A stretch of DNA of 64,000 bases from positions 124,001 to 188,000 of the forward strand of contig NZ_VJZZ01000006.1 in assembly GCF_009659535.1 (NCBI RefSeq). Reading direction: 5' to 3'. Of the stretch, positions 42,749 through 51,518 are shown piece after piece. Numbering within the stretch: position 1 is the first letter of the stretch; each line of letters starts with the position of its first letter. The notes beneath the pieces were generated by a model, which made no database searches, was not told the DNA's origin, and saw only the letters and a program-made list of their open reading frames with translations. This DNA comes from Aggregicoccus sp. 17bor-14. Lineage in GTDB: Bacteria; Myxococcota; Myxococcia; Myxococcales; Myxococcaceae. The translations under genes were made by a program, and so were the position numbers.

Positions 42749-44788
42749 ATGAAACACCTCTCCCTGGTCCTCGCCCTCGGCCTGGGCGGCTTCAGCGCCG
42801 CCGCCCAAGCCCAGACCTTCCCGCCGGGCGTCGACCAGGCCGGAATCGATAAGTCCGTCACGCCCGGCGATGACTTCTTCGCCTACGCCAACGGCGCCTG
42901 GGTGAAGGCGACGCAGATCCCCGCCGACCGTTCGTCGTGGGGCATTGGAGAGCAGCTCACGGAGAAGACGGCGGCCGAGGTGGCCGAGCTGATCAAAGCG
43001 GCGCAGACCGCGCCGGCGGGCAGCGAGGCGCGAAAGGTCGGCGACTACTACGCCGCCTTCATGGACGAGAAGACGATCGAAGCCCGCGGCCTCGCGCCGC
43101 TGAAGCCTGCGCTGGCGCGCATTGCGGCGATCCGCAACAAGACCGACCTCGCCCGCGCGTTCGGCCAGGGCCTGCGCGCCGACGTGGACGCGCTGAACAA
43201 CACCGACTTCTACACCGACAACCTGTTCGGCCTGTGGGTCGAGCAGGACCTGCACAAGCCCGGCGTCCATGCGCCCTACCTGCTGCAGGGCGGGCTCGGC
43301 ATGCCGGATCGCGAGTACTACGTCGCCACCAGCGACCGGATGGCCAAGATCCGCGACGCCTACAAGGCGCACCTGGCCACCGTGCTGACCCTGATGGGGC
43401 ATCCCGATCCGCAGGGTACGGCGCAGCGCATCTTCGAGCTCGAGACCAAGCTCGCCCGGGCCCACGCCACGCGCGCCGAGTCCGAGGACGTCAAGAAGGC
43501 CGACAACCGCTGGGCCACGTCGAGCTTCAAGACGCGCGCGCGCGGGCTCGACTGGACGACCTTCTTCGCCGCCGCTGGCCTGCAGGCGCGGCGCGAGTTC
43601 TACGTCTGGCACCCGAAGGCGGTGGCGGGCGAGGCGGCGCTGGTCGCCTCCGAGCCGTTGGAGACCTGGAAGGATTACCTGGCGCTGCACCTGGTGGAGC
43701 ATCATGCGGCCTACCTGCCCAGGGCCTTCGCCGACGAGCGCTTCGCCTTCTATTCGAAGACCCTGCGCGGCGTGCCCGAGCAGCGGGTGCGCTGGAAGCG
43801 CGGCGTCGACGCGACGAGCGACAGCCTGGGCATGGCCGTCGGCAAGCTCTACGTCGCCAGGTACTTCCCGCCGTCGTCCAAGGCCGCCGTCGAGCAGATG
43901 GTGAAGGCGCTGATGGCCGCCTTCGACAAGCGGATCGATGGCCTCGACTGGATGGCGCCGGCGACCAAGGCCGAGGCGAAGCGCAAGCTCGCCGCGCTCA
44001 AGGTCGGCGTGGGCTATCCCGACCACTGGATCGACTATTCGACCCTGACGGTCCAGGCCGACGACGCCGTCGGCAACCTCGATCGCGCCGAGCTCTTCGA
44101 ATATCGCCGCAACCTGGCGAAGTTCGGCCATCCCGTCGATCACGGCGAGTGGGTGATGAACCCGCAGCTGGTCAACGCCGTGAACCTGCCGGTGCGCAAC
44201 GCGCTGAACTTCCCGGCGGCCATCCTGCAGCCGCCCTACTTCGATCCGGCCTCGCCGGCGGCGGTGAACTTCGGGGCGACGGGCGCCACCATCGGCCACG
44301 AGATCAGCCACAGCTTCGATGACCAGGGCGCGCAGTTCGACAGCCAGGGCTTGCTGCGGAACTGGTGGACGCGGGCTGACTTCGCCCACTTCGAAGCCTC
44401 GGGGAAGGCGCTGGCCGCGCAGTTCTCGACCTACAGGCCGTTCCCGGACCTCGTGCTGAACGGCGAGCAGGTGCTGAGCGAGAACATCGCCGATCTCGCC
44501 GGCCTGAACGCCGCCTATGACGCCTATCGCATCGCCAACGGCGGCAAGGCCGGCCCGGCGGCTCGGGGCCTGGACGGCGACCAGCAGTTCTTCCTCGCCT
44601 TCGCCCAGAGCTGGCGCTCGGAAACGCGCGAGGCGACGCTTCGCCAGCAGGTCATCACCGACGGCCACGCCCCGGATCAGTACCGGGCGCAGACCGTGCG
44701 CAACATGGACCCCTGGTACGCCGCCTTCGACGTGAAGCCCGGCCAGGCGCTGTACCTCGAGCCCAAGGACCGCGTGCGGGTCTGGTGA
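42749..44788 (+). CDS. M13-family zinc metallopeptidase (neprilysin/PepO-like)
   Basis: The 679-residue exported protein has a signal peptide (ending AAAQAQ). The N-terminal helical half (VTPGDDFFAYANGAWVKATQ, then PYLLQGGLGMPDREYY) precedes the catalytic half: VNAVNLPVRNALNFPAAILQ, the zinc site GHEISH (H517, H521) and ENIADLAG with Glu578, the third ligand. It cleaves short peptides. Codon choice (TAT, GAT, ATC and TTC frequent; the line 43921-43980 is 40/60 G+C) is clearly less GC-rich than neighbours, suggesting a different origin. Confidence 0.95.
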   Translation: MKHLSLVLALGLGGFSAAAQAQTFPPGVDQAGIDKSVTPGDDFFAYANGAWVKATQIPADRSSWGIGEQLTEKTAAEVAELIKAAQTAPAGSEARKVGDYYAAFMDEKTIEARGLAPLKPALARIAAIRNKTDLARAFGQGLRADVDALNNTDFYTDNLFGLWVEQDLHKPGVHAPYLLQGGLGMPDREYYVATSDRMAKIRDAYKAHLATVLTLMGHPDPQGTAQRIFELETKLARAHATRAESEDVKKADNRWATSSFKTRARGLDWTTFFAAAGLQARREFYVWHPKAVAGEAALVASEPLETWKDYLALHLVEHHAAYLPRAFADERFAFYSKTLRGVPEQRVRWKRGVDATSDSLGMAVGKLYVARYFPPSSKAAVEQMVKALMAAFDKRIDGLDWMAPATKAEAKRKLAALKVGVGYPDHWIDYSTLTVQADDAVGNLDRAELFEYRRNLAKFGHPVDHGEWVMNPQLVNAVNLPVRNALNFPAAILQPPYFDPASPAAVNFGATGATIGHEISHSFDDQGAQFDSQGLLRNWWTRADFAHFEASGKALAAQFSTYRPFPDLVLNGEQVLSENIADLAGLNAAYDAYRIANGGKAGPAARGLDGDQQFFLAFAQSWRSETREATLRQQVITDGHAPDQYRAQTVRNMDPWYAAFDVKPGQALYLEPKDRVRVW

Positions 44789-44873
44789 GTGGGCCCGCAC
44801 ACGGCCTGAGGCGCTCGCGTCCTCGACAGCGCGGGCCGGGTGCCGCACGGCCCGCGCAGGCAGGTGCGCGAGG

Positions 44874-45365
44874 ATGCGGCGCATGAAGCTCGAGGGCTCC
44901 TGCCATTGCCGCGCGGTGCGCTTCAGCGTGCAGTCGAAGCACCCGTACCCGTTCATGCACTGCTACTGCTCGGTGTGTCGCAAGACGCAAGGGGGCGGGG
45001 GCTCTGCAATCAACCTCTCGGGTGACGCGAAGACGCTGAAGGTCCGCGGCAAGGAGCACCTGCGCGTGTACCGCGCGCGCATCAAGAACCCCGAGGATGC
45101 GCGGGCGCACCGCAGCACCGGACAGCGCAACTTCTGCGGCGAGTGCGGCTCGGCGCTGTGGCTCTACGACCCGACGTGGCCGGAGCTCGTGCACCCCTTC
45201 GCGTCCGCCATCGACACGGCCCTGCCCATCCCGCCCGAGCGCGTGCACATCATGCTGGAGTTCAAGGCGCCCTGGGTGGTGGTGCGCGCGGACCCGCAGG
45301 ACAAGCGGTTCAAGCGCTACCCGCGCGAGTCCATCGCGCAGTGGCACGAGCGCCACGGGCTGTAG
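44874..45365 (+). CDS. GFA-family (Mss4-like fold) protein
   Basis: The 163-residue protein has the zinc-binding pattern of glutathione-dependent formaldehyde-activating-like proteins: GSCHC near the start (C10, C12), CYCSVCRKTQGG (C32, C35) and FCGECGSAL. Most bacterial members have no proven formaldehyde role; the biochemical function is unknown. An alternative start at ATG 44883 gives MKLEGSCHC and is equally plausible, with GAGG about nine bases upstream. Confidence 0.9.
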   Translation: MRRMKLEGSCHCRAVRFSVQSKHPYPFMHCYCSVCRKTQGGGGSAINLSGDAKTLKVRGKEHLRVYRARIKNPEDARAHRSTGQRNFCGECGSALWLYDPTWPELVHPFASAIDTALPIPPERVHIMLEFKAPWVVVRADPQDKRFKRYPRESIAQWHERHGL

Positions 45366-45441
45366 CTGCACCGGGGGGCGGGACGAGTCGCCGTGCTAGA
45401 TGTCGCAGCCGTTCGCAGTGACACGCGTGAGGAGTGAGCCC

Positions 45442-46131
45442 ATGGCCGCGAAGAAGAAGCGCAGCGCCCCCGCCGCGAAGAAGACCGCCACGAAGCGTGC
45501 GCCGGCGCGCAAGACGGTGGCGAAGAAGGGCACGGCCGCGAAGAAGCGGGCTCCGGCGCGCAAGGTCGCAGCGAAGAAGGGCACCGCGGCGAGGAAGAGT
45601 GCTGCGGCGAAGAAGGGCGCCCGCAAGAGCGCCGCACCGAAGGCCGCTCCGATGCGCCGCGCGTTCGACGCGGTGAAGGGCGTGCTCGAGGCCGTGACGG
45701 GCGCGCCCGCGCTGCTCGCGGAGACCGTGAGCCGGGTGACGCACAGCACGAAGCCGCTCGCGCAGAAGCTGCGGCTGCGCGAGGGGATGCTCGCCACCGT
45801 GCTCGACGCGCCGGGCGACGTGAAGGCGCTCCTGGGCGAGCTGCCGGTGGGCGCGGGCATCAGCACGGAGCTGGGCTCGGGGGAGCCGCCCTTCCTCCTC
45901 GTCTTCGTGCGGAACCAGAAGGAGCTCGCGCGGCGCATGAAGGAGCTCGCCGTGCGCCTCACGCCGAAGACGCTGCTCTGGTTCGCCTATCCGAAGCAGT
46001 CCTCGAAGGTGGACACGGACCTCACCCGCGACCGCGGCTGGGAGGCGGCGACGCGCGAGGGGCTGGAGATCGTGGCGCAGGTGGCGGTAGACGCCACGTG
46101 GGCTGCGAGCCGCTTCATCAAGCGCCGGTAG
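45442..46131 (+). CDS. DUF3052-like protein with histone-H1-like N-terminal tail
   Basis: From ATG 45442 (ribosome site GTGAGGAGTGAG) this is a 229-residue protein. Residues 1-70 consist almost entirely of Lys, Ala, Arg, Pro, Thr and Ser (MAAKKKRSAPAAKKTATKRA). Residues about 110-229 resemble DUF3052: REGMLATVLDAPGDVKALLG, FLLVFVRNQKELARRM, TLLWFAYPKQSS, then GLEIVAQVAVDATWAASRF. A chromatin-like or RNA-binding role for the tail is inferred. The stop overlaps the convergent HIT gene by 14 bases. Confidence 0.8.
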   Translation: MAAKKKRSAPAAKKTATKRAPARKTVAKKGTAAKKRAPARKVAAKKGTAARKSAAAKKGARKSAAPKAAPMRRAFDAVKGVLEAVTGAPALLAETVSRVTHSTKPLAQKLRLREGMLATVLDAPGDVKALLGELPVGAGISTELGSGEPPFLLVFVRNQKELARRMKELAVRLTPKTLLWFAYPKQSSKVDTDLTRDRGWEAATREGLEIVAQVAVDATWAASRFIKRR

Positions 46132-46582
46132 GGCCTGACTCGCGCAGCGCCCTGGCGAGCCGCGCGCACGCCTCTTCGATGCGCTCCGCGGTGAGCATGT
46201 CCGCGGCCTGCGCGTCGAAGGCGCCGCGGCCGCGCAGGCGCTCGGGCGTGTCCGCGTAGCGCGGCACGAGGTGCAGGTGGAAGTGGCGCAGCACGTCTCC
46301 GATCGCGAAGGCGTACGCGTGCTCGGCGCCCAGGACCTCGCGCTGGGCGCGCATCACGCGCGCAGCGAGCGGGCCGAGCGCGGAGGTCGCCTGCGCATCC
46401 AGGTCGTAGAGGGCGCGCGCGTGGCGCTCCGCGCTCAGCACCACCCAGCCGGCGAGCGGGCTCGGTCCCGAGAGGCCGTGCAGCACCAGGCCGCCCTCGC
46501 GCAGCAGCACGCCGCCCGGCGGGCGCAGCGCTCCACTGGAAATCGCGCAGCCGAGGCAGGGGTCGTTCGGGTCCGTGGCCAT
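46118..46582 (-). CDS. HIT-family nucleotide hydrolase
   Basis: This 154-residue protein has the histidine triad HFHLHLVP at about 100-107 (the catalytic HxHxH) after the usual strand HAYAFAIGDVL. An N-terminal CLGC may bind zinc. HIT proteins hydrolyse nucleotide-phosphate bonds (AMP-lysine, Ap4A or similar). The 3' end overlaps the convergent DUF3052-like gene by 14 bases. It is divergent from the topoisomerase-helicase fusion. Confidence 0.88.
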   Translation of the reverse strand: MATDPNDPCLGCAISSGALRPPGGVLLREGGLVLHGLSGPSPLAGWVVLSAERHARALYDLDAQATSALGPLAARVMRAQREVLGAEHAYAFAIGDVLRHFHLHLVPRYADTPERLRGRGAFDAQAADMLTAERIEEACARLARALRESGPTGA

Positions 46583-46651
46583 GTGGCAGAGCGTAGTGCC
46601 CGGATGCCCTCGTCCCGACCGCTTTGCGCAGGGGCGCAGCTTCGCCCTGCA

Positions 46652-46684
46652 CCCTCACCCCGACCCTCTCCCAGGGGGAGAGGG
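46652..46684. repeat. REP-like palindrome, copy 1 (intergenic)
   Basis: CCCTCACCCCGA leads into CCCTCTCCC (46664-46672), loop AGG, GGGAGAGGG (46676-46684). This composite, a short direct part plus a nine-pair palindrome, recurs in inverted orientation at 48933. It lies upstream of the topoisomerase-helicase gene. Confidence 0.75.
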
Positions 46685-46836
46685 AGGACACGGCTGCCTC
46701 CCTGCTGTCTATCCAGGCCTCGAACGGGTCCCCGCCGGTGTCAGGGCCGGGCGATACTCAGGGCTTCCCCCTCTTGTCCTGATCGCTCCAGCTCCGGAGC
46801 CCGGGCGCACGAGGGCAGCGAGGTCGGGAGCGCGCG

Positions 46837-49800
46837 ATGGTCCGGAGGGCGGCAGGCGGCGGCGAGGGTAGGGCGGGCCGGGGCGGCGCGGCGACTGCGG
46901 GCGCAGGCGGCGGTGGCGGCGTGCTCGCCGTCGTGGCCGAGAAGCCCTCGGTGGCGCGAGACCTCGCGAAGGCGCTCGGCGCCGAGCAGCGCGGCGAGGG
47001 GCTCTACCGCGGCAACGGCTACGTGGTGACGTGGGCCATCGGCCACCTGGTGGGGCTCGCGCAGCCGCACGAGATGCGCCCCGAGTGGAAGAAGTGGAGC
47101 CGCGCGGCGCTGCCCATGCTCCCCGAGGACTGGCCGCTCGTGGTCTCCAACTCCACCGCGGACCAGTTCCGCATCGTGCGCGAGGTGATGAACGCGCCCG
47201 ACGTCGAGGCCGTCATCTGCGCCACGGACGCGGGGCGCGAGGGCGAGCTCATCTTCCGCTACATCTACGAGGCCGCGCGCTGCCGCAAGCCGGTGCGCCG
47301 CCTCTGGGTGTCCAGCCTCACCGACGGCGCCATCCGCGAGGGCTTCCGCCGCCTCAAGGACGGCCGCGAGTACGAGCCGCTCGCCGACGCCGCCAAGGGA
47401 CGCAGCCGCGCCGACTGGCTCGTGGGCATGAACCTGAGCCGCCTCTACACGCTCGCCTACCGCGACGCGCTGGGGGACACGCTCTCGGTGGGCCGCGTGC
47501 AGACGCCCACGCTCGCCATGGTGGTGGAGCGCGAGCTCGCCATCCGCAACTTCGTGCCCCAGGACTACAAGGAGGTGCTCGCCACCTTCGGGCCCGCGCA
47601 AAGTCAGACCGGCCGCTACGAGGGCGTGTGGTTTCGCAGCGGCCCTCAGCTCAAGCCCAACGAGTCCGCGGCGTCCGATGCGCGCGAGGCGCGCCGGCTC
47701 CCGTCGGACGGCGCCGAGGCGAAGCGCATCGTCGAGCGGGTGAAGGGCGGCCGGGCCGAGGTGGAGAGCCTCACCGCGGAGACGCGGCGCATGGCGCCTC
47801 CGCTGCTCTACGATCTCACCGAGCTGCAGCGCCACGCGAACCGCCTCTACGGCTTCAGCGCCCAGCGCACCCTCGAGCTCGCCCAGGCGCTCTACGAGAA
47901 GCACAAGCTGCTGAGCTACCCGCGCACCGCGAGCCGGCACCTGTCCCAGGACGTGGCCGCGACCCTGCCCTCGGTGGTGCAGGCCATCCGCGCGCCCTTC
48001 GAGACCCAGCTGGCCCCGGGCACGGGCACGCGGCCGCTCTCGCGCCGCTACGTGGACGACGGCAAGGTGACCGACCACCACGCCCTCATCCCCACTGCGG
48101 TGTCCCCGTCCAGCGCGAGCCTCTCGCCCGACGAGCGCCGCATCTACGAGCTGGTGTGCCGCCGGCTCCTCGCCGCCTGGCACGAGGACTTCGTGTGGCA
48201 GGTGACCACCGTCATCACCGCCGTGACGTCGACCGAAGGCGCGCGGCAGGAGGTGGACCGCTTCCACAGCCAGGGCACGCTGGTGCAGAGCCAGGGCTGG
48301 AAGGTGCTGGACGTGGGCGGGGGCGCGAAGCCGCCGAAGGAGCGCGCCGCCAGCAAGGGCAAGAAGCCCGAGAGCGCGAAGGACGCGGACGCCGGGGAGC
48401 CGCAGGAAGACGACTCGCAGGAGCTGCCCGTGGGGCTCGCGCAGGGGCAGCGCCAGCACGTGCACGACGTGCGCGCAGTGGACAAGCGCACGCGGCCCCC
48501 GGCGCGCTTCACCGAGGCGAGCCTGCTCACCGCGATGGAGACGGCCGGGCGCACGCTGGACGAGAAGGCCCTCTCGGACGCGATGCGCGAGACGGGGCTG
48601 GGCACGCCGGCCACGCGCGCCGCCATCATCGAGACGCTGCTCGAGCGCGAGTACCTGGTTCGCCGGGGCAAGTCGCTCGAGGCGACGGACAAGGGCATCC
48701 AGCTCATCGGCGTGGTGCACCCGGACGTGAAGAGCCCGGCGATGACGGGCGCGTGGGAGGCGCGGCTGCAGCGCATCGAGCAGGGCAGCGGCGAGCTGCC
48801 GGCCTTCCTGCGCGACATCGAGGCCTACGTGCGCGAGGTGGTGGGCCACGTGCCCGCCGGCCCTGCGCGCGCAGTCACACAGAGCGCCCCCCGTCTTCCG
48901 GTGGCCCACGACGCGCCCCCGTCCCGAGTGTCCCCTCTCCCTCCGGGAGAGGGTCAGGGTGAGGGAAGGGGACGCAGCTCCTCGCCTACGTCCCCTGTGG
49001 GACAGGGTGCCGGACGCAGCGCCGTCACCGCACCCACCCAGCCGGGCCTCTTCGCGCCGACTCCCGTGCGCAACACGCTGGCCGCTGCCACTGCCGCCCC
49101 GCGCCGTGCGAGCCTGCGCGACATGGCCCAGAACGCCGCGCAGGGTGACCTCCTCAATCCCCAGGCTCCGAGCCCGCGCGCCCGGCGCGAGCCCACGCCG
49201 CCGGACCAGCTGCGCTCGCTGCTCCAGTCGGCCTTCGGCTTCCCGGACTTCCGTCCCTACCAGGAGGCGGTGTGCCGCGCGGCGACGGAGGGCCAGGACC
49301 TGCTGCTGGTGATGCCCACGGGCGCGGGCAAGAGCCTGTGCTACCAGCTGCCGGGCCTCGCGCGGGCGGGGACCACGCTGGTGGTGAGCCCGCTCATCGC
49401 GCTGATGGAGGACCAGGTGCTGCGGCTGCAGAGCCTGGGCTTCGCGGCGGAGCGCATCCACTCCGGGCGCGAGCGCGCGGCGAGCCGCCAGGTGTGCCAG
49501 GACTACCTGGAGGGGAAGCTGGACTTCCTCTTCATCGCGCCCGAGCGGCTCGGGGTGCCGGGCTTCCCGGAGCTGCTCGCCAAGCGCACCCCCGCGCTCG
49601 TCGCCATCGACGAGGCGCACTGCATCAGCCAGTGGGGCCACGACTTCCGGCCGGACTACCGGCTGCTGGGCTCGCGCCTGCCGCTCCTGCGCCCCGCGCC
49701 CGTGGTGGCGCTCACCGCCACGGCCACGCCGGACGTGCAGAAGGACATCGTGCAGCAGCTGCGGCTGCAAGGCCATCCCGGCAGCGCCGGAAATGCGCGC

Positions 49801-51402
49801 ACCTTCATCCACGGCTTTCGCCGCACGAACATCGCGGTGGAGGTGCGCGAGCTCGCCCCGAAGCAGCGCCCCGAGGCCATCCTCACGCTGCTCGCGCAGG
49901 AGGAGCGCCGGCCGGCCATCGTGTACGCGCCCACGCGCAAGCACGCCGAGGCGCTGGCGGAAGCGCTCGGAGAGCGCTTCCCCGCGGCCGTGTACCACGC
50001 GGGGCTCAGCGCGAGCGCGCGCGACAGCGTGCAGGCGGCCTTCCTGGGCGGGCGGCTCGAGGTGATCGTCGCGACCACGGCCTTCGGCATGGGCATCGAC
50101 AAGGCGGACGTGCGCACCGTGGTGCACGCGGCGCTGCCGGCGAGCGTGGAGGGCTACTACCAGGAGCTGGGGCGCGCGGGGCGCGACGGGCTGCCCAGCC
50201 GCGCGGTGCTCTTGCACTCCTTCGTGGACCGCAAGACGCACGAGCACTTCCACAAGCGCGACTACCCGGAGCCCAGCGTGCTGGAGCGCGTGTACCTCGC
50301 GGCCCGGGCCGAGCCCGAGCCCGAGGAGCTGCTCTACAGCCGCCTGCGCATGGAGCAGGAGCTGTTCGCCAAGGCGCTCGAGCAGCTGTGGATCCACAAG
50401 GGCCTGGAGCGCGGCCAGGACGGCACGGTGGCCCGCGGCAATCCCGGCTGGCGCGCCACCTACGTGGAGCAGCGCGAGCGCAAGCTGCGCCACCTGGAGG
50501 ACATGGGCAAGTACGCCGAGCGCGCCGCCTGCCGCATGCAGCAGCTGGTGGAGCACTTCGGCGACAGCCAGGACAGGGGCGGCCCCTGCGGCATCTGTGA
50601 CGTGTGCGCGCCGGAGGACTGCGGCTCGCTCTCCTTCGTGCCGCCCACCGCCCTGGAGGCGGACGCGCTCGAGCGCATCCTCGAGGCGCTGCACGAGCGC
50701 GACGCCCAGGCCACCGGCCGCCTGCACCGCGAGCTGTTCGCGGACGCACTGCCGCGCCGCGCCTTCGAGCGGCTCGTGGGAGGCCTGGTGCGCGCAGGGC
50801 TGGTGCGCCTCTCGGACGACGCCTTCGAGAAGGACGGCAAGACCATCCCCTTCCAGCGCGCGCACCTCACCCACGAGGGGCGCGAGGCGCGCGGCCTGCT
50901 CTCCAACGTCTCGCTCACGGCGGAGGCCGCGCCCGAGGCCAAGGGGCCCCGGAAGCGCGGCCGCGCCCAGCCCAAGCCCACCTCGTCCAAGTCCACCTCG
51001 CGTCGGGCGCGCCGGGGGGCGCGCGCGAAGGCCGAGGCGGGCTCGGGCTCGGGCTCGGACTCGGACGACGCCGAGTACGCGCAGGCCGCGCCCCGCAGCC
51101 GCTGGCGCCGCGAGCCGGTGTCCGCGAGCACGCCCGCGCCGCGCAGCCGCACCAGCGCCGCGGCGCCGCTCAAGTGGGGCGCCTCCGCGGGGCTCGCCGA
51201 GGCGCTGCGCAGCTGGCGGCTCGCCGAGGCGCGCGAGCGCGGGGTGCCCGCCTTCCGCATCTTCACCGACCGGGTGCTGCACGCCATCGTCGAGGCGCGC
51301 CCCCGGGACGTGGCCTCCCTGCGCGCGCTGGACGGGGTGGGGCCGCAGCTCGCCTCGCGCTACGGCAAGGCGCTGCTCGCGCTGGTGGGCGAGAGCGGCT
51401 GA
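46837..51402 (+). CDS. Topoisomerase III-RecQ helicase fusion
   Basis: This 1521-residue protein holds two enzymes. Residues about 29-680: type IA topoisomerase III, with Toprim (VVAEKPSVARDLA; ATDAGREGELIF at 129-140), LSVGRVQTPTLAMV, catalytic Tyr361 in LLSYPRTAS and RPPARFTEASLL. Residues 681-790: Pro/Ser/Gly linker, partly REP-encoded. Residues about 790-1260: RecQ, with MPTGAGKSLCYQLP (Walker A 829-833), DEAH at 925-928, QELGRAGRDG, and a zinc site C1232, C1251, C1254, C1257. The end has winged-helix and HRDC-like domains. In eukaryotes Top3 and Sgs1/BLM are separate partners that dissolve double Holliday junctions. ATG 46837 adds a Gly-rich leader; GTG 46921 gives the usual family start and is also plausible. 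Confidence 0.9.
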   Translation: MVRRAAGGGEGRAGRGGAATAGAGGGGGVLAVVAEKPSVARDLAKALGAEQRGEGLYRGNGYVVTWAIGHLVGLAQPHEMRPEWKKWSRAALPMLPEDWPLVVSNSTADQFRIVREVMNAPDVEAVICATDAGREGELIFRYIYEAARCRKPVRRLWVSSLTDGAIREGFRRLKDGREYEPLADAAKGRSRADWLVGMNLSRLYTLAYRDALGDTLSVGRVQTPTLAMVVERELAIRNFVPQDYKEVLATFGPAQSQTGRYEGVWFRSGPQLKPNESAASDAREARRLPSDGAEAKRIVERVKGGRAEVESLTAETRRMAPPLLYDLTELQRHANRLYGFSAQRTLELAQALYEKHKLLSYPRTASRHLSQDVAATLPSVVQAIRAPFETQLAPGTGTRPLSRRYVDDGKVTDHHALIPTAVSPSSASLSPDERRIYELVCRRLLAAWHEDFVWQVTTVITAVTSTEGARQEVDRFHSQGTLVQSQGWKVLDVGGGAKPPKERAASKGKKPESAKDADAGEPQEDDSQELPVGLAQGQRQHVHDVRAVDKRTRPPARFTEASLLTAMETAGRTLDEKALSDAMRETGLGTPATRAAIIETLLEREYLVRRGKSLEATDKGIQLIGVVHPDVKSPAMTGAWEARLQRIEQGSGELPAFLRDIEAYVREVVGHVPAGPARAVTQSAPRLPVAHDAPPSRVSPLPPGEGQGEGRGRSSSPTSPVGQGAGRSAVTAPTQPGLFAPTPVRNTLAAATAAPRRASLRDMAQNAAQGDLLNPQAPSPRARREPTPPDQLRSLLQSAFGFPDFRPYQEAVCRAATEGQDLLLVMPTGAGKSLCYQLPGLARAGTTLVVSPLIALMEDQVLRLQSLGFAAERIHSGRERAASRQVCQDYLEGKLDFLFIAPERLGVPGFPELLAKRTPALVAIDEAHCISQWGHDFRPDYRLLGSRLPLLRPAPVVALTATATPDVQKDIVQQLRLQGHPGSAGNARTFIHGFRRTNIAVEVRELAPKQRPEAILTLLAQEERRPAIVYAPTRKHAEALAEALGERFPAAVYHAGLSASARDSVQAAFLGGRLEVIVATTAFGMGIDKADVRTVVHAALPASVEGYYQELGRAGRDGLPSRAVLLHSFVDRKTHEHFHKRDYPEPSVLERVYLAARAEPEPEELLYSRLRMEQELFAKALEQLWIHKGLERGQDGTVARGNPGWRATYVEQRERKLRHLEDMGKYAERAACRMQQLVEHFGDSQDRGGPCGICDVCAPEDCGSLSFVPPTALEADALERILEALHERDAQATGRLHRELFADALPRRAFERLVGGLVRAGLVRLSDDAFEKDGKTIPFQRAHLTHEGREARGLLSNVSLTAEAAPEAKGPRKRGRAQPKPTSSKSTSRRARRGARAKAEAGSGSGSDSDDAEYAQAAPRSRWRREPVSASTPAPRSRTSAAAPLKWGASAGLAEALRSWRLAEARERGVPAFRIFTDRVLHAIVEARPRDVASLRALDGVGPQLASRYGKALLALVGESG
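48933..49007. repeat. REP-like palindromes, copy 2 (inside the fusion linker)
   Basis: CCCTCTCCC (48933-48941), loop TCC, GGGAGAGGG (48945-48953), then TCAGGGTGAGGG: the reverse complement of the 46652 element, with few differences. A second palindrome, CCCTGT (48993-48998) and ACAGGG (49002-49007), follows. All are in frame and encode part of the Pro/Gly/Ser linker of the fusion protein. Confidence 0.75.
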
Positions 51403-51518
51403 GCGGGAGCCGCCGAAGCCCCTCGCCCCGGACTACGCACCGGAGGGTGGGGGGACAGCGGCGGCCGGAGTGTGGCATGGTGGTGGCTCGCGCGTCGCAG
51501 CACGGGGGAACCGCGTCC

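Noticed and set aside
46741-51282. Antisense open frame of 1513 codons opposite the topoisomerase-helicase fusion
   Set aside because: It is a composition artefact: repetitive Arg/Ala/His/Val text without motifs, exactly opposite a gene with full catalytic motifs.
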